A stretch of DNA of 64,000 nucleotides from Anabaena sp. UHCC 0187 (GTDB lineage: Bacteria; Cyanobacteriota; Cyanobacteriia; Cyanobacteriales; Nostocaceae). The position numbers were made by a program, and so were the translations under genes. The DNA lies in contig NZ_VILB01000013.1 in assembly GCF_009712035.1 (NCBI RefSeq), forward strand, positions 447,483 to 511,482, written 5' to 3'. This document shows, piece by piece, positions 1-7,944 of this stretch (positions are counted from its first letter, which is position 1; every line of letters starts with the position of its first letter). The notes under the pieces were generated by a model. The model ran no database searches. It was not told the origin of the DNA and saw only the letters and a program-made list of their open reading frames with translations.

Positions 1-1
1 G

Positions 2-733
2 ACATCTCAGGTCGAAAGAAGCAACAAACAATTTATCAGTACAGCCCCTACAAGCAGTAATACTACAAATTACATTATCCCTGTTAGCAACAAACGCCAA
101 AGCCCGAATAAATTGGTCAAAGGTGATGAAGGTGCAGATGTCAGAGTTTTACAAGAACGCTTGAAAATTGCGGGTTTTTATCATGGTAATCCCACAGGGG
201 TCTTTGGTCCGATTACGGAAGAATCTGTAAAACGATTCCAAAAGGCTTATAAACTCACCGTTGATGGCATTGTGGGTAAATCCACATTAGCTACATTACC
301 AAAGGTGATTGATGACAATGGCACAACTACTTCCCCAAAATTAGATCATCAAGGTAGACTTAGCTTAGGCGATCGCGGTGAAGCTGTCAGAATTCTCCAA
401 GAACAATTAATCAAAGCCGGATTTCTCCAAAGTCAGCCCAATGGTTACTATGGTTCTAACACAGTTGATGCTGTGACTCGCTTTCAAAAACAGCACAAAC
501 TAGAAGCTAATGGTATGGCTGGACAAACCACCCGTTCTAAGTTATATAGTTTAGTTAAAAATTCTGCCAAAAATGATTTTACTACTTTAGAAATCCAAAG
601 CCGATTACATGAAAAAGGTTTCTATAAAGGTCAAATCAACGGCATGATGGCATCTGATACCAAAAAAGCAATTAGTCGCGCTCAAGAATTTTATGGTATC
701 AGCCTTAAAGATGTTCAAAGCGGAAGTTTTTAA
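2..733 (+). CDS. Peptidoglycan-binding (PG_binding_1) repeat protein, 5' end cut by window edge
   Basis: Three PG_binding_1-type repeats can be read, each with the typical G-x-x-G-x-x-V-x-x-L-Q core followed by F-G-x-x-T/N-x-x-A-V-x-x-F-Q: near 118-300, near 360-560, and a weaker one at 590-720. Such repeats bind cell-wall peptides, so an envelope role is expected, but no catalytic domain is visible in the part present. The frame stays open from TTG 113 back to base 2, so 113 is not a credible start and the gene continues to the left of the window. The gene is convergent with furA, with only 88 bp between the stop codons. In Anabaena PCC 7120 a cell-wall-type gene (alr1690) sits in the same position, and its read-through transcript forms the furA antisense RNA. 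Family assignment is firm; the exact role is inferred. Confidence 0.85.
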   Translation, partial: TSQVERSNKQFISTAPTSSNTTNYIIPVSNKRQSPNKLVKGDEGADVRVLQERLKIAGFYHGNPTGVFGPITEESVKRFQKAYKLTVDGIVGKSTLATLPKVIDDNGTTTSPKLDHQGRLSLGDRGEAVRILQEQLIKAGFLQSQPNGYYGSNTVDAVTRFQKQHKLEANGMAGQTTRSKLYSLVKNSAKNDFTTLEIQSRLHEKGFYKGQINGMMASDTKKAISRAQEFYGISLKDVQSGSF

Positions 734-794
734 TTCCCGCTTTCTCGATGTACTTGGATTCCCGCACTACGATTCATCCTCAAAATCATTGATA

Positions 795-810
795 ATTGAT
801 AATTATCAAT
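795..810. repeat. 16-bp palindrome between convergent genes
   Basis: Perfect palindrome ATTGATAATTATCAAT in the 88-bp gap between the peptidoglycan-binding gene and furA. It lacks a GC-rich stem and a following T-run, so it is not a convincing intrinsic terminator. Read-through from either side therefore looks possible. Confidence 0.5.
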
Positions 811-821
811 TGTCTTAGTTT

Positions 822-1277
822 CTAAAGTGGCATCAATGCCCTTTGGCACTTAGGACACACAGCATGAATTGTCATTTGACAATCTAATAAATGGAAACCT
901 TCTTTTTGGGCTGTTTTTCCGCCAATCTTTAAAATTGAGTCGTTTTTAAACTCAATAGTCGAGTTACAGCGGACACAAATTAAGTGATGATGGTGATGGG
1001 GATAAGGCTGATTAATTTCATAATGTTTATGCCCTTCACCTAATTCCAACTCCCGCAAAATCCCCATTCTTGCCATCAACTTTAAAGTGCGATAGATAGT
1101 TGATAAACTAATCCCTTCACTGTCATTTTCTAAGCGGTGATATAGATCCTCTGCGCTTAAATGTTCACCTTGGGGGAGTTCTTGAAAAATATGGAGAATT
1201 GTTTCGCGTTGTGGAGTTAAACGCCAGCCACGGTCGTTTAATTCCGCCTTAAGTGAACCAGTTGTGTAGACAGTCAT
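822..1277 (-). CDS. furA: Ferric uptake regulator FurA
   Basis: Master iron-responsive repressor, binding DNA as a dimer with Fe(II) as corepressor. The chosen ATG at 1277 (MTVYTT...) gives 151 residues, the length and N-terminus of Anabaena FurA; the ATG at 1295 would add six residues. The N-terminal winged helix contains GWRLTPQRETIL and the helix SLSTIYRTLKLM. The centre carries the His cluster PHHHHHLICVRC. Cysteines fall at positions 101, 104, 133, 141 and 144 in this numbering, matching the cysteines of the Anabaena protein (CVRC, LLDC, CPKC). The upstream DNA is AT-rich and contains two copies of AATATTCTCAAT on the minus strand, where autoregulatory iron boxes would be expected; this is not proven. 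The next gene upstream is sigC, as in Anabaena PCC 7120. Confidence 0.95.
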   Translation of the reverse strand: MTVYTTGSLKAELNDRGWRLTPQRETILHIFQELPQGEHLSAEDLYHRLENDSEGISLSTIYRTLKLMARMGILRELELGEGHKHYEINQPYPHHHHHLICVRCNSTIEFKNDSILKIGGKTAQKEGFHLLDCQMTIHAVCPKCQRALMPL

Positions 1278-1370
1278 ACTAAATTTTCTCAACAAAGCTC
1301 ATTAATTGAGAATATAACAAATATTTGGCTTGATTTGCAACAATCATTGCCTATTGAGAATATTTGCTGA

Positions 1371-1454
1371 TTGTCAGTTGTCAGTGGTCAGTGGTCAGTT
1401 GTCAGTTGTCAGTGGTTCTCCGCTCTATTGCCTATTGCCTATTGTCTATTGCCT
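1371..1454. repeat. Heptanucleotide (STRR-like) tandem repeats
   Basis: Degenerate seven-base units (GTCAGTT/GTCAGTG) run from 1371 to about 1417, followed by CTATTGC/CTATTGT units from about 1424 to 1454. This is the short tandemly repeated type common in heterocystous cyanobacteria. The array fills the furA-sigC gap and stops just before the sigC stop codon. Confidence 0.8.
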
Positions 1455-1455
1455 T

Positions 1456-2691
1456 CTACGTCAACGACTCCAGATAATCACGGATAAGGTTACGGCGTTT
1501 AGGTTGGCGGAGTTTTTGCAAAGCCTTTGATTCAATTTGTCTGACTCTTTCCCGTGATAGGTCAAGGGCGCGGCCAATTTCTGCTAAGGAGTAAGCATGA
1601 CCATCGGATAAGCCAAAGCGCATCAAAATAACATCACGTTCCCGACTGGTTAAATCATCTAGAAGATTATGCAAATCCTTATGTAAAGATTCCCGCATTA
1701 ACATCTCCTCTGGCGTAATCGTATCCGTCTCTAGTAATTCTCCTAATTCAGTATCCTTATCCTTCCCTACTTTGGTTTCTAAAGACACAGAACGAGGAAC
1801 TCTCAATAACACTTCCCGGACTTGGATAGCTGTCATATCCAACTCAATGGCCAGGTCTTCTAAAGTCGGTGTGCGTCCTTTTTCTTGGGCAATTTTCCGT
1901 TGCGCCTTTTTAATTTTGTTGAGTTTTTCAGTAATATGGACAGGAAGGCGAATAGTCCGGCTAGAAGTAGCGATCGCCCTGGTAATACCTTGACGAATCC
2001 ACCAGTAAGCATAGGTACTAAAACGATAACCCTTGGTAGGGTCAAATTTCTCCACTGCTCGTTCTAAACCTAAAGTCCCTTCTTGGACTAAATCCAACAA
2101 TTCCAAACCACGATTTTGGTACTTCTTAGCGACAGATACCACCAAACGCAAATTCGCTTTAATCATGTGCGATTTGGCTTGCAGTCCTTGAGTTTGAACT
2201 TGCTCTAGTTCTTCTACTGTTAAATTAGCAATTTCTGCCCAGCGTCTTTTGCCATTGGCCAAAGTTGGCTTAAGATCAGGTAAATTTATCCCCGCAGTAG
2301 TCGCCCACCGTTCCAAAGAAGGGCGGTGTCCTAGTTCCGCTGTTAACCGCTCCTGTACCTCCATTAACCGCGAATAGGGCATAATTACAGCATCTCCCTC
2401 AGCGGCAGCCGCACTAAGCAATACTCGCATCCGTAAATATCGCTGGACTTTTTGGGCTTCAGCAACTTCTTCATCTCGTCCTAACAACCGGACTCGGCCA
2501 ATTTCTTGTAAATAGAGCCGGACTAAGTCTGTACTGCGGCGAGTAGTTTGCGCGGCTAAAGCTAAATCAGATTCCACAGTAGCCATGTCTAAATCCGGCA
2601 AATCATCATCATTATTGATTTCAATATCCAACGGTGAACTAGGATTTTGCCCGTCGTGGGCGGCATTTTTATAAAAAGATGTTGCTGGCAT
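1456..2691 (-). CDS. sigC: Group 2 RNA polymerase sigma factor, SigC-like
   Basis: Sigma-70 family factor of 411 residues directing RNA polymerase to alternative promoters. Region 1.2 is seen as DLVRLYLQEIGRV (about residues 55-70), region 2 as DLVQEGTLGLERA and TYAYWWIRQGITRAI (about 200-240), region 3 around VHITEKLNKI, and region 4.2 as SLAEIGRALDLS with RERVRQIESKALQKLR near the C-terminus. The non-conserved N-terminus is short and there is no region 1.1, which fits a non-essential group 2 factor. The position directly upstream of furA matches sigC of Anabaena PCC 7120, which is the reason for the symbol. About 550 bp of non-coding DNA precede the ATG at 2691. Confidence 0.88.
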   Translation of the reverse strand: MPATSFYKNAAHDGQNPSSPLDIEINNDDDLPDLDMATVESDLALAAQTTRRSTDLVRLYLQEIGRVRLLGRDEEVAEAQKVQRYLRMRVLLSAAAAEGDAVIMPYSRLMEVQERLTAELGHRPSLERWATTAGINLPDLKPTLANGKRRWAEIANLTVEELEQVQTQGLQAKSHMIKANLRLVVSVAKKYQNRGLELLDLVQEGTLGLERAVEKFDPTKGYRFSTYAYWWIRQGITRAIATSSRTIRLPVHITEKLNKIKKAQRKIAQEKGRTPTLEDLAIELDMTAIQVREVLLRVPRSVSLETKVGKDKDTELGELLETDTITPEEMLMRESLHKDLHNLLDDLTSRERDVILMRFGLSDGHAYSLAEIGRALDLSRERVRQIESKALQKLRQPKRRNLIRDYLESLT

Positions 2692-3242
2692 GATGTCTCA
2701 AATTGCTCCAGGTAACAATAGATTATGGTTAGCTAAAATTACGGTTATCTAATCAACTGTTGCTATTGTTCCCGTAATTCGTCATGAAATAACACGGTTT
2801 TGGCTTGAGTGTACAATTCTTTGCAAAACTTTGTACTAGTCCAAGGAGGTCTCAGAGGAGAAAACTTAATTTATCAGCTTTTGGACTTTTTTAACTGGAT
2901 AGTTATGTTCTCCACATTTCACTAGCTTAAAAGAATACATTTTTCATGAATTGTTCGTCGCTAGTAGCTGTGTGATTGAACAAACAGCTATGCAAATCTT
3001 TAGCCAGATTTTCAATTACAATTTAACTGGTTAATATTACCATGTTTAGGGATATTAACGGTTATTTTTTTAACTGGTTATAAACTCACTTCTAGTTATG
3101 ATGATGTTTATAAACTACATGGTTATATTTACATCACTCAAAAAGTAATTTCCTGACAATTTGACAAATTTTTTCTAGGGATTTCGCGGTAATCATTTAA
3201 TTGTAATTGGACACCTTGCCCTGTCAGCGGTTCTCCCCCTAC
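2692..3242. other. 551-bp intergenic region upstream of sigC
   Basis: No convincing gene on either strand. The stretch is strongly AT-rich. The word TAACTGG recurs at about 2892, 3024 and 3071, the last two extended to TAACTGGTTA. It probably holds the sigC promoter and the 3' end of the gpsA transcript, but no clear -35/-10 pair or terminator hairpin could be assigned by eye. Confidence 0.5.
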
Positions 3243-4208
3243 TTACCATATTTGTTCTGTAGGAAAATTATCAAATTCAGGCTTGATATCTCGTAACATC
3301 AGTTTATCTAATGCAAGTCTTGGTGTAATTTCTCCTTCCAGTAGTTGATAAACTTGCTCAGTAATGGGAATAGCAATACCTTGTTGTTGGGCAATTTCCA
3401 TTAATACCCGACAAGTGTTCACACCTTCGGCTGTGCCTGGAAGACTTGCCAGAACTCCTTTTAGCGTTTTTCCATTAGCTAATTGATAACCAACTTGATA
3501 ATTGCGGCTTAAAGGGCTGTTGCAGGTTGCTAGTAAATCCCCTAGACCGGATAAACCATAAAATGTTTCCGTTTTCGCACCTAAAGTATTCCCTATTCGT
3601 ACCATTTCGGTTAAGCCACGAGTAACTAGAGCCGCTTTGGCATTTGTGCCTAAGTGTAACCCATCACATACACCAGCGGCGATCGCCATCACATTTTTCA
3701 GTGTTCCCCCTAATTCTACGCCCACAGGGTCAGGGTTAGTATAGACACGAAAGCGACTAGAAGAAAATACCAGTTGGACAGTTTGGGCAGCATTGGTGTT
3801 TTTACTCGCTACTACCGTTGCTGCTGGTAATTCCTGGGCAATTTCCTGGGATAAATTGGGGCCAGATAAAACCACAACCGAATGATCAGGGAAAGCTGCT
3901 TGCCAAATTTGCGAAGGTGTGTATGTAGTGTGTGGTTCTAGTCCCTTAGTTGCAGTCACAAAGATTGTTTGTGAAGATAGGGGGCAAGATTGCACCATAG
4001 AGGCTACATCTCTTACCCCTTTCATAGAAATAGCTGACAAAACTATTTGAGCATTTTCTAATACTTTTTCTAGTGGTTGCGAGTCCGAACGTGACCATAG
4101 ATGCACCTGATGTCCATTAATGGTTGCTAATTTAGCCAAAGCTGTACCCCAAGCACCCGCACCAAGAATGACAACAGATTTTAAATTTGGTAATTGGTGA
4201 TTGGTCAT
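3243..4208 (-). CDS. gpsA: NAD(P)-dependent glycerol-3-phosphate dehydrogenase
   Basis: Reduces dihydroxyacetone phosphate to sn-glycerol-3-phosphate, the backbone for membrane lipids. The Rossmann motif VVILGAGAWGTALA lies near the N-terminus; downstream are VLSGPNLSQEIA, the lysine-containing ELGGTLKNVMAIAAG, and GLSGLGDLLATC. The open frame extends to 4280, giving 345 residues, but its first 30 or so residues translate a heptanucleotide array. The ATG at 4208 (MTNHQLP...) gives 321 residues, nearer the family length, although it still lies in repeat DNA. The gene follows lipA in the same direction and the repeat array separates the two. Function is secure; the start is uncertain. Confidence 0.92.
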   Translation of the reverse strand: MTNHQLPNLKSVVILGAGAWGTALAKLATINGHQVHLWSRSDSQPLEKVLENAQIVLSAISMKGVRDVASMVQSCPLSSQTIFVTATKGLEPHTTYTPSQIWQAAFPDHSVVVLSGPNLSQEIAQELPAATVVASKNTNAAQTVQLVFSSSRFRVYTNPDPVGVELGGTLKNVMAIAAGVCDGLHLGTNAKAALVTRGLTEMVRIGNTLGAKTETFYGLSGLGDLLATCNSPLSRNYQVGYQLANGKTLKGVLASLPGTAEGVNTCRVLMEIAQQQGIAIPITEQVYQLLEGEITPRLALDKLMLRDIKPEFDNFPTEQIW

Positions 4209-4284
4209 TGGTAATTGGTGATTGGTAATTGGTGATTGGGGTAGAATAACTAAGGACAACGAACCACTGACAACTGACAACTGA
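4188..4284. repeat. Heptanucleotide repeat array at the lipA/gpsA junction
   Basis: Tandem units of the type TTGGTGA/TTGGTAA (about 4190-4240), then CTGACAA units (about 4262-4284). The array fills the junction between lipA and gpsA and is read as the N-terminal ITNHQLPMTNHQLP segment of the longest gpsA frame. Confidence 0.8.
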
Positions 4285-5154
4285 CTATCTTGGATAACGT
4301 TTCATTAATTCTCTGACTTGTTCTGCATGATAGGAGCTTCTTGTCAAGGGTGAAGAAACAACTTGTAAAAATCCTAGTTCTTCCCCAAAAGTTTGCCAGG
4401 CTGCAAATTGCTCAGGTGTTACAAAGTCAGATACTTGTAAGTGTTTTTGACTGGGTTGGAGATATTGCCCAATTGTCAAAATATCACAATCTACTTTTCG
4501 TAGGTCTTCCATGACTTGGCGAATTTCTGCATCTGTTTCACCTAAACCAACCATGATACCGGATTTGGTGTAAGTGCTGGGAGAAATTTGGCGCGAGCGT
4601 TGTAATAATTCCATTGTCCGCTCATAATTCCCCTGGGGACGCACACGGCGATATAAGCGGGAAATGGTTTCTGTGTTGTGGTTAATTACTTCTGGTTTCG
4701 CTTGGAGAATTATTTCTAAAGCTTGCCAATTACCGCATAAGTCAGGAATTAATACTTCTATTGTTGTATGAGGCGAAACTTCATGAATAGCATTTATACA
4801 ATGGACAAATTGAGATGCACCACCATCTGATAAATCATCTCTGTTAACGGAAGTAATCACGACGTGATTAAGCTGCATTCGCCGCACTGCTTCCGCTAGT
4901 CTTGTGGGTTCGGTGGGATCTAAGGCTTGAGGTTTCTTTTCAAAATCAATATCACAGTAAGGACAAGCCCTGGTGCAAGCTGGCCCCATAATCAAAAATG
5001 TGGCAGTACCCGCGTTGAAGCATTCCCCAATATTGGGACAGGAAGCTTCTTCGCAAACGGTATTCAGGGCTAAATCCCGCAAAATTTCTTTAACGTTACC
5101 AACACGCTCCCATTGAGGCGCTTTTACCCGCAACCAGTCTGGTTTTACAGTCAC
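4285..5154 (-). CDS. lipA: Lipoyl synthase
   Basis: Radical-SAM enzyme that inserts two sulfurs into protein-bound octanoyl groups to make lipoyl cofactors for 2-oxoacid dehydrogenases and glycine cleavage H protein. The 289-residue protein has the auxiliary-cluster cysteines ([12 protein letters not shown], about residues 34-45) and the radical-SAM cluster CTRACPYC (about 60-67). The C-terminal [11 protein letters not shown] carries the conserved RSSY serine that ligates the auxiliary cluster. Length and motifs are complete. It is the upstream gene of a lipA-gpsA pair on the minus strand. Its pathway partner lipB is also in this window at about 38 kb, and a client system (gcvP) at about 19-21.6 kb. 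Confidence 0.96.
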   Translation of the reverse strand: MTVKPDWLRVKAPQWERVGNVKEILRDLALNTVCEEASCPNIGECFNAGTATFLIMGPACTRACPYCDIDFEKKPQALDPTEPTRLAEAVRRMQLNHVVITSVNRDDLSDGGASQFVHCINAIHEVSPHTTIEVLIPDLCGNWQALEIILQAKPEVINHNTETISRLYRRVRPQGNYERTMELLQRSRQISPSTYTKSGIMVGLGETDAEIRQVMEDLRKVDCDILTIGQYLQPSQKHLQVSDFVTPEQFAAWQTFGEELGFLQVVSSPLTRSSYHAEQVRELMKRYPR

Positions 5155-5279
5155 AGTCTACTTTTACCATTTTAGTTATACAAATCTTATGGTAGCAAGC
5201 AAAGACCTCGGTGGCAGATGAAATATTTGTTATTTTGTAATGATTGTGGTAATATCTTTTTATAATGCCATTTTTTTGG

Positions 5280-5353
5280 CGGGATGTGGCGCAGCTTGGT
5301 AGCGCACTTCGTTCGGGACGAAGGGGCCGCTGGTTCGAATCCAGTCATCCCGA
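5280..5353 (+). tRNA. tRNA-Pro (anticodon CGG)
   Basis: Full cloverleaf can be drawn: acceptor CGGGATG pairs with CATCCCG (5346-5352) with A as discriminator; D arm GCGC...GCGC; anticodon stem CTTCG/CGAAG around loop TTCGGGA, giving anticodon CGG; T arm CTGG-TTCGAAT-CCAG. No CCA is encoded. Confidence 0.95.
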
Positions 5354-5434
5354 TTGTTGTACGTTCGCAGATTATATGTCGTGGTGGCTGTTTTTTATAA
5401 AGTTGAGTTACCTGACAAAAAATACTAATAACTT

Positions 5435-6262
5435 TTAGATTGAAGAAATCCAGTTATTAGACTTCACCTTTTTCTTTAGCAGTCTCACTGCACCTAGAGC
5501 AAATAAACCAAGTGCTGATGTAGCAGCGGGTTCAGGAACTTTCTTGGGTGGTGGTGGTGGTGGTGTATATAATGCCCCGGTAAAGCTAGGTTCACTGAGT
5601 GCTGTTCCATACTGGAAGCGAATACTGCTAATTTTGTTGATATCAAAGGTACTGGGTAGACCTGATAAAACAAAAGTTGCAGAATCTTTCACAAAAGTCC
5701 CCACCTGTGAGGCGCTTGGTTTGAAATTGGGATTATTTGCACTAGGGTTAAAACCAGAGATGAGGCCATAATTAAATTGCTGACCACCACCACCTTGGAA
5801 AATGTTAAAGCCAGCAGTACCCAATCCGTAATTTTGCGTTATGCCAGGAAGGTTTGTTGTGCCATTACCAGTATTTGGTAATTTCCATTCGTTTAATGTT
5901 TTAAGATTAACATTAGTGCCAGGTGTACCACCGATTACAGTTGGTGCTGTTGCTGAATCTAAGACTAAGCCGCTGAAGGAAGTGCCATTATATTCCCAGA
6001 AAACAGCTGTTAGAACATCAGAAGGGGCTAAAGCAGATGATCCTGTATTTTTCAGATTTACAGTCAACTTACCAGGGTTTAATTGGTCATTAAAGATAAC
6101 TGATGCGCCTAGAGTGTTATTGGTTGCTGAGTTTGTTCCTGAACCGTTAAAAGTCAAACTAGCAGCTTGTGCTTGGGTCATTTGGGTGGACATCACCACC
6201 GCTAAGGATGATACACCGATGGCAATAGAATTTAGTATTTTTTGGGAAGATGTTGTAGACAT
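5435..6262 (-). CDS. PEP-CTERM (exosortase-sorted) surface protein
   Basis: Predicted secreted protein of 275 residues. An N-terminal signal peptide ends near TQAQAAS. The middle is rich in Gly, Asn, Thr and Ser, with no Cys and predicted beta character. The C-terminus has a proline run and then the PEP-CTERM signal: VPEPA, a short hydrophobic helix, and a basic tail with KKK. Such signals direct sorting by exosortase to the outer surface or the extracellular matrix. The ATG at 6262 is chosen because a strong AGGAGG lies just upstream; the longer frame to 6307 lacks this support. The middle region is not recognised beyond resembling other cyanobacterial exosortase substrates. No exosortase gene is seen nearby. 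Confidence 0.85.
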   Translation of the reverse strand: MSTTSSQKILNSIAIGVSSLAVVMSTQMTQAQAASLTFNGSGTNSATNNTLGASVIFNDQLNPGKLTVNLKNTGSSALAPSDVLTAVFWEYNGTSFSGLVLDSATAPTVIGGTPGTNVNLKTLNEWKLPNTGNGTTNLPGITQNYGLGTAGFNIFQGGGGQQFNYGLISGFNPSANNPNFKPSASQVGTFVKDSATFVLSGLPSTFDINKISSIRFQYGTALSEPSFTGALYTPPPPPPKKVPEPAATSALGLFALGAVRLLKKKVKSNNWISSI

Positions 6263-6307
6263 GGATGCTAACCTCCTGTAGAAAAAATTAATACTAAGTA
6301 CAAACAA

Positions 6308-6796
6308 TAAATATCTTGTATCAAATTTGTTAAGACAAAAGTAGTTAATCTAACTTGATACAATTTAGTGTGGCATAAATAGATATACATAGTCTAGGTT
6401 TTATTATCAACTTCATCAAAACTTTAATTAATGCTATTCTTTATGAAGATTGATATCTGAAAACGTCTGATTTCATAGACAATCAGACTGCCATCTATTT
6501 AATAATGTCTCATAAAAAACAAATGCCGCCATCAGTGTATGTACGGCATTTAGATTTATAACTAAATATTTTTAAACCACATCCATCTTGAGAACTGGAG
6601 ATGTCTAATAGCCAGTTGAGATATATAGCTTTTGGTATAGGAGCTTTTCTTGTAAAAACTACAGGTTTCAACCTAATTGACACTGTCAGGGCTAAAACCG
6701 CACGAGTCGTTTCCCACTTGCGGCGAGGTGCTATGAGGTTTAGTATTTACTCTTAGTGTAAAGGGCAGATAAACCACCGCTGTAGTTATGTTTTAT
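6308..6796. other. 489-bp intergenic region with hairpins
   Basis: No gene seen. It contains the terminator-like hairpin at 6521-6551. A second, GC-richer patch at about 6690-6750 can fold, with CCGCA pairing to TGCGG inside an imperfect CTAAAACC/GGTTTAG pair. That patch stands out from its AT-rich surroundings and could be a small RNA or a remnant repeat, but nothing identifies it. Confidence 0.4.
6521..6551 (-). terminator. Intrinsic terminator for the WecG-like gene
   Basis: Inverted repeat AAATGCCG/CGGCATTT with a 15-nt loop. Read on the minus strand it is followed by GTTTTTT, the layout of a Rho-independent terminator downstream of the gene at 6797-7561. Confidence 0.6.
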
Positions 6797-7561
6797 TCAG
6801 TATTCTAAACTGTTGACATCCTTGGCAGTCAAACGATAAATCAAGGATTTAAAAGCAAATTCTGGTAAAGCTAACATTCGTCGCCACCGCCAAGGTTCTT
6901 GATATAATCTATACAACCATTCTAAATTATTATTTGCTAACCAACCGGGAGCGCGAGTTTTTGTTCCTGACCAAATATCAAAACTACCACCAACACCTAC
7001 CCAAATTGAATGGGGACACAAATGGCGGTTTTGAGCAATCCATAATTCTTGACGTGGTACTCCCAAACCAACAAATATCACTTGTGGCTGTAGTTGAGTG
7101 AGAGTTTGCAATAACTGTTGTTCTTCTTCTGGGGAATGATAACCAGAATGTGTACCTGATATGGTGAGAGCGGGGAGTTGTTTTTGCCATAAATCTGCTG
7201 CTTTTTCAGCTACTCCCGGTGCGCCTCCATAGAAAAATATTGAAGCAGGTATTTGTTGTTGAGCAACTGTTTCTAAAAGTTTTTCTGCTAATTCAATTCC
7301 TGGACAACGTTGTATTTTTTGTCCTAATAAATACTGCAAATATAGAACAACTCCTGCACCGTCAGGAATGACTAATTCAGCAGTTTGAATTACCTTCGCT
7401 AAGACTAAATTCCGCTCTGCTTGGATAGTCATTTCTGCATTCAGGGTAATTACATGAGTTCCTTGACCTGCTTTTAAACAATCTAGTAACCAGTCCGGAT
7501 AATTTTTCATGACGTGAACTGGTAAACCCAATACCGAAAAAGCTTTAGGTAATTTAAACAT
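6797..7561 (-). CDS. WecG/TagA/CpsF family glycosyltransferase
   Basis: Transfers an N-acetyl-hexosamine-type sugar to a lipid-linked precursor during assembly of cell-surface or exopolysaccharide. The 254-residue protein shows the family signatures: HVITLNAEM (about residues 36-44), the PDGAGVVLYLQYL block with its catalytic Asp (about 85), IFFYGGAPGVAEKAA, then VFVGLGVPRQELWI and GVGGSFDIWSGTKTRAP. The last is near the tail region that in TagA homologues governs membrane attachment and oligomer state. It appears monocistronic. The specific polysaccharide cannot be told from this window because no other glycosyltransferases are adjacent. Confidence 0.9.
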   Translation of the reverse strand: MFKLPKAFSVLGLPVHVMKNYPDWLLDCLKAGQGTHVITLNAEMTIQAERNLVLAKVIQTAELVIPDGAGVVLYLQYLLGQKIQRCPGIELAEKLLETVAQQQIPASIFFYGGAPGVAEKAADLWQKQLPALTISGTHSGYHSPEEEQQLLQTLTQLQPQVIFVGLGVPRQELWIAQNRHLCPHSIWVGVGGSFDIWSGTKTRAPGWLANNNLEWLYRLYQEPWRWRRMLALPEFAFKSLIYRLTAKDVNSLEY

Positions 7562-7680
7562 AGTCTATTTAAAATTAAAATTTGAGGATGTGTTATGACA
7601 TTTAGTTTATCAAAATTTTTCTTCTATGAATAATTAGAACTCTCTATTGATTATTATTGTTTCTTTTGATGTACATAGGG

Positions 7681-7830
7681 TTTTATAGGTATCGAATCTT
7701 CACGCCTTCTTGCTCATACAGAATGTAGGCAGAAATGCTATCCCGTCCCTGTTGTTTAGCATAGTCAAGCTATCTATCTGCACGGACAACAAATTCTTCC
7801 GGTGGTACTTTCTGGGTAGGAGGATACTTA
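7681..7830 (-). pseudogene. C-terminal remnant of a GGDEF-like protein
   Basis: Minus-strand translation reads PPEEFVVRADR, stop, then LDYAKQQGRDSISAYILYEQ, resembling the ADxALYxAKxxGRN end of GGDEF domains. An in-frame TAG inside the ADR-LDYAK segment and the absence of any upstream domain mark it as a decayed fragment. The parent family is a guess from this short signature. Confidence 0.4.
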
Positions 7831-7835
7831 GACTA

Positions 7836-7944
7836 GTACACTGCGGCGTAAATCAACCAACCATTAAAAATCCCTGAAAAGCTTATACAATCTGCTTTTT
7901 TAATTTTTAATTGTTAATTTTTAATTCCGCCCTGCGGTACTATT
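7836..7944. repeat. 109-bp dispersed repeat, copy A
   Basis: Same length as, and clearly similar along its whole extent to, the copy at 63316-63424. Shared blocks include the GTACAC start, the TCAACCAAC...ATTAAAAAT core, an internal AAAGC/GCTTTTTT hairpin and the end ATTCCGCCCTGCGGTACTAT. This copy runs into the last codons of the VanY-type gene and supplies its TAG stop. Confidence 0.75.

Noticed and set aside
1330-1530. 66-codon plus-strand frame
   Set aside because: Composed of heptamer repeats (QLSVVSGQLSVVSG) and antisense sigC.
5841-6281. 146-codon plus-strand frame
   Set aside because: Antisense shadow of the PEP-CTERM gene, which has a strong ribosome-binding site, signal peptide and sorting motif.
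7681-7830. Functional GGDEF or Cas10-like gene
   Set aside because: Only about 50 codons remain and they contain an in-frame stop; called a remnant instead.
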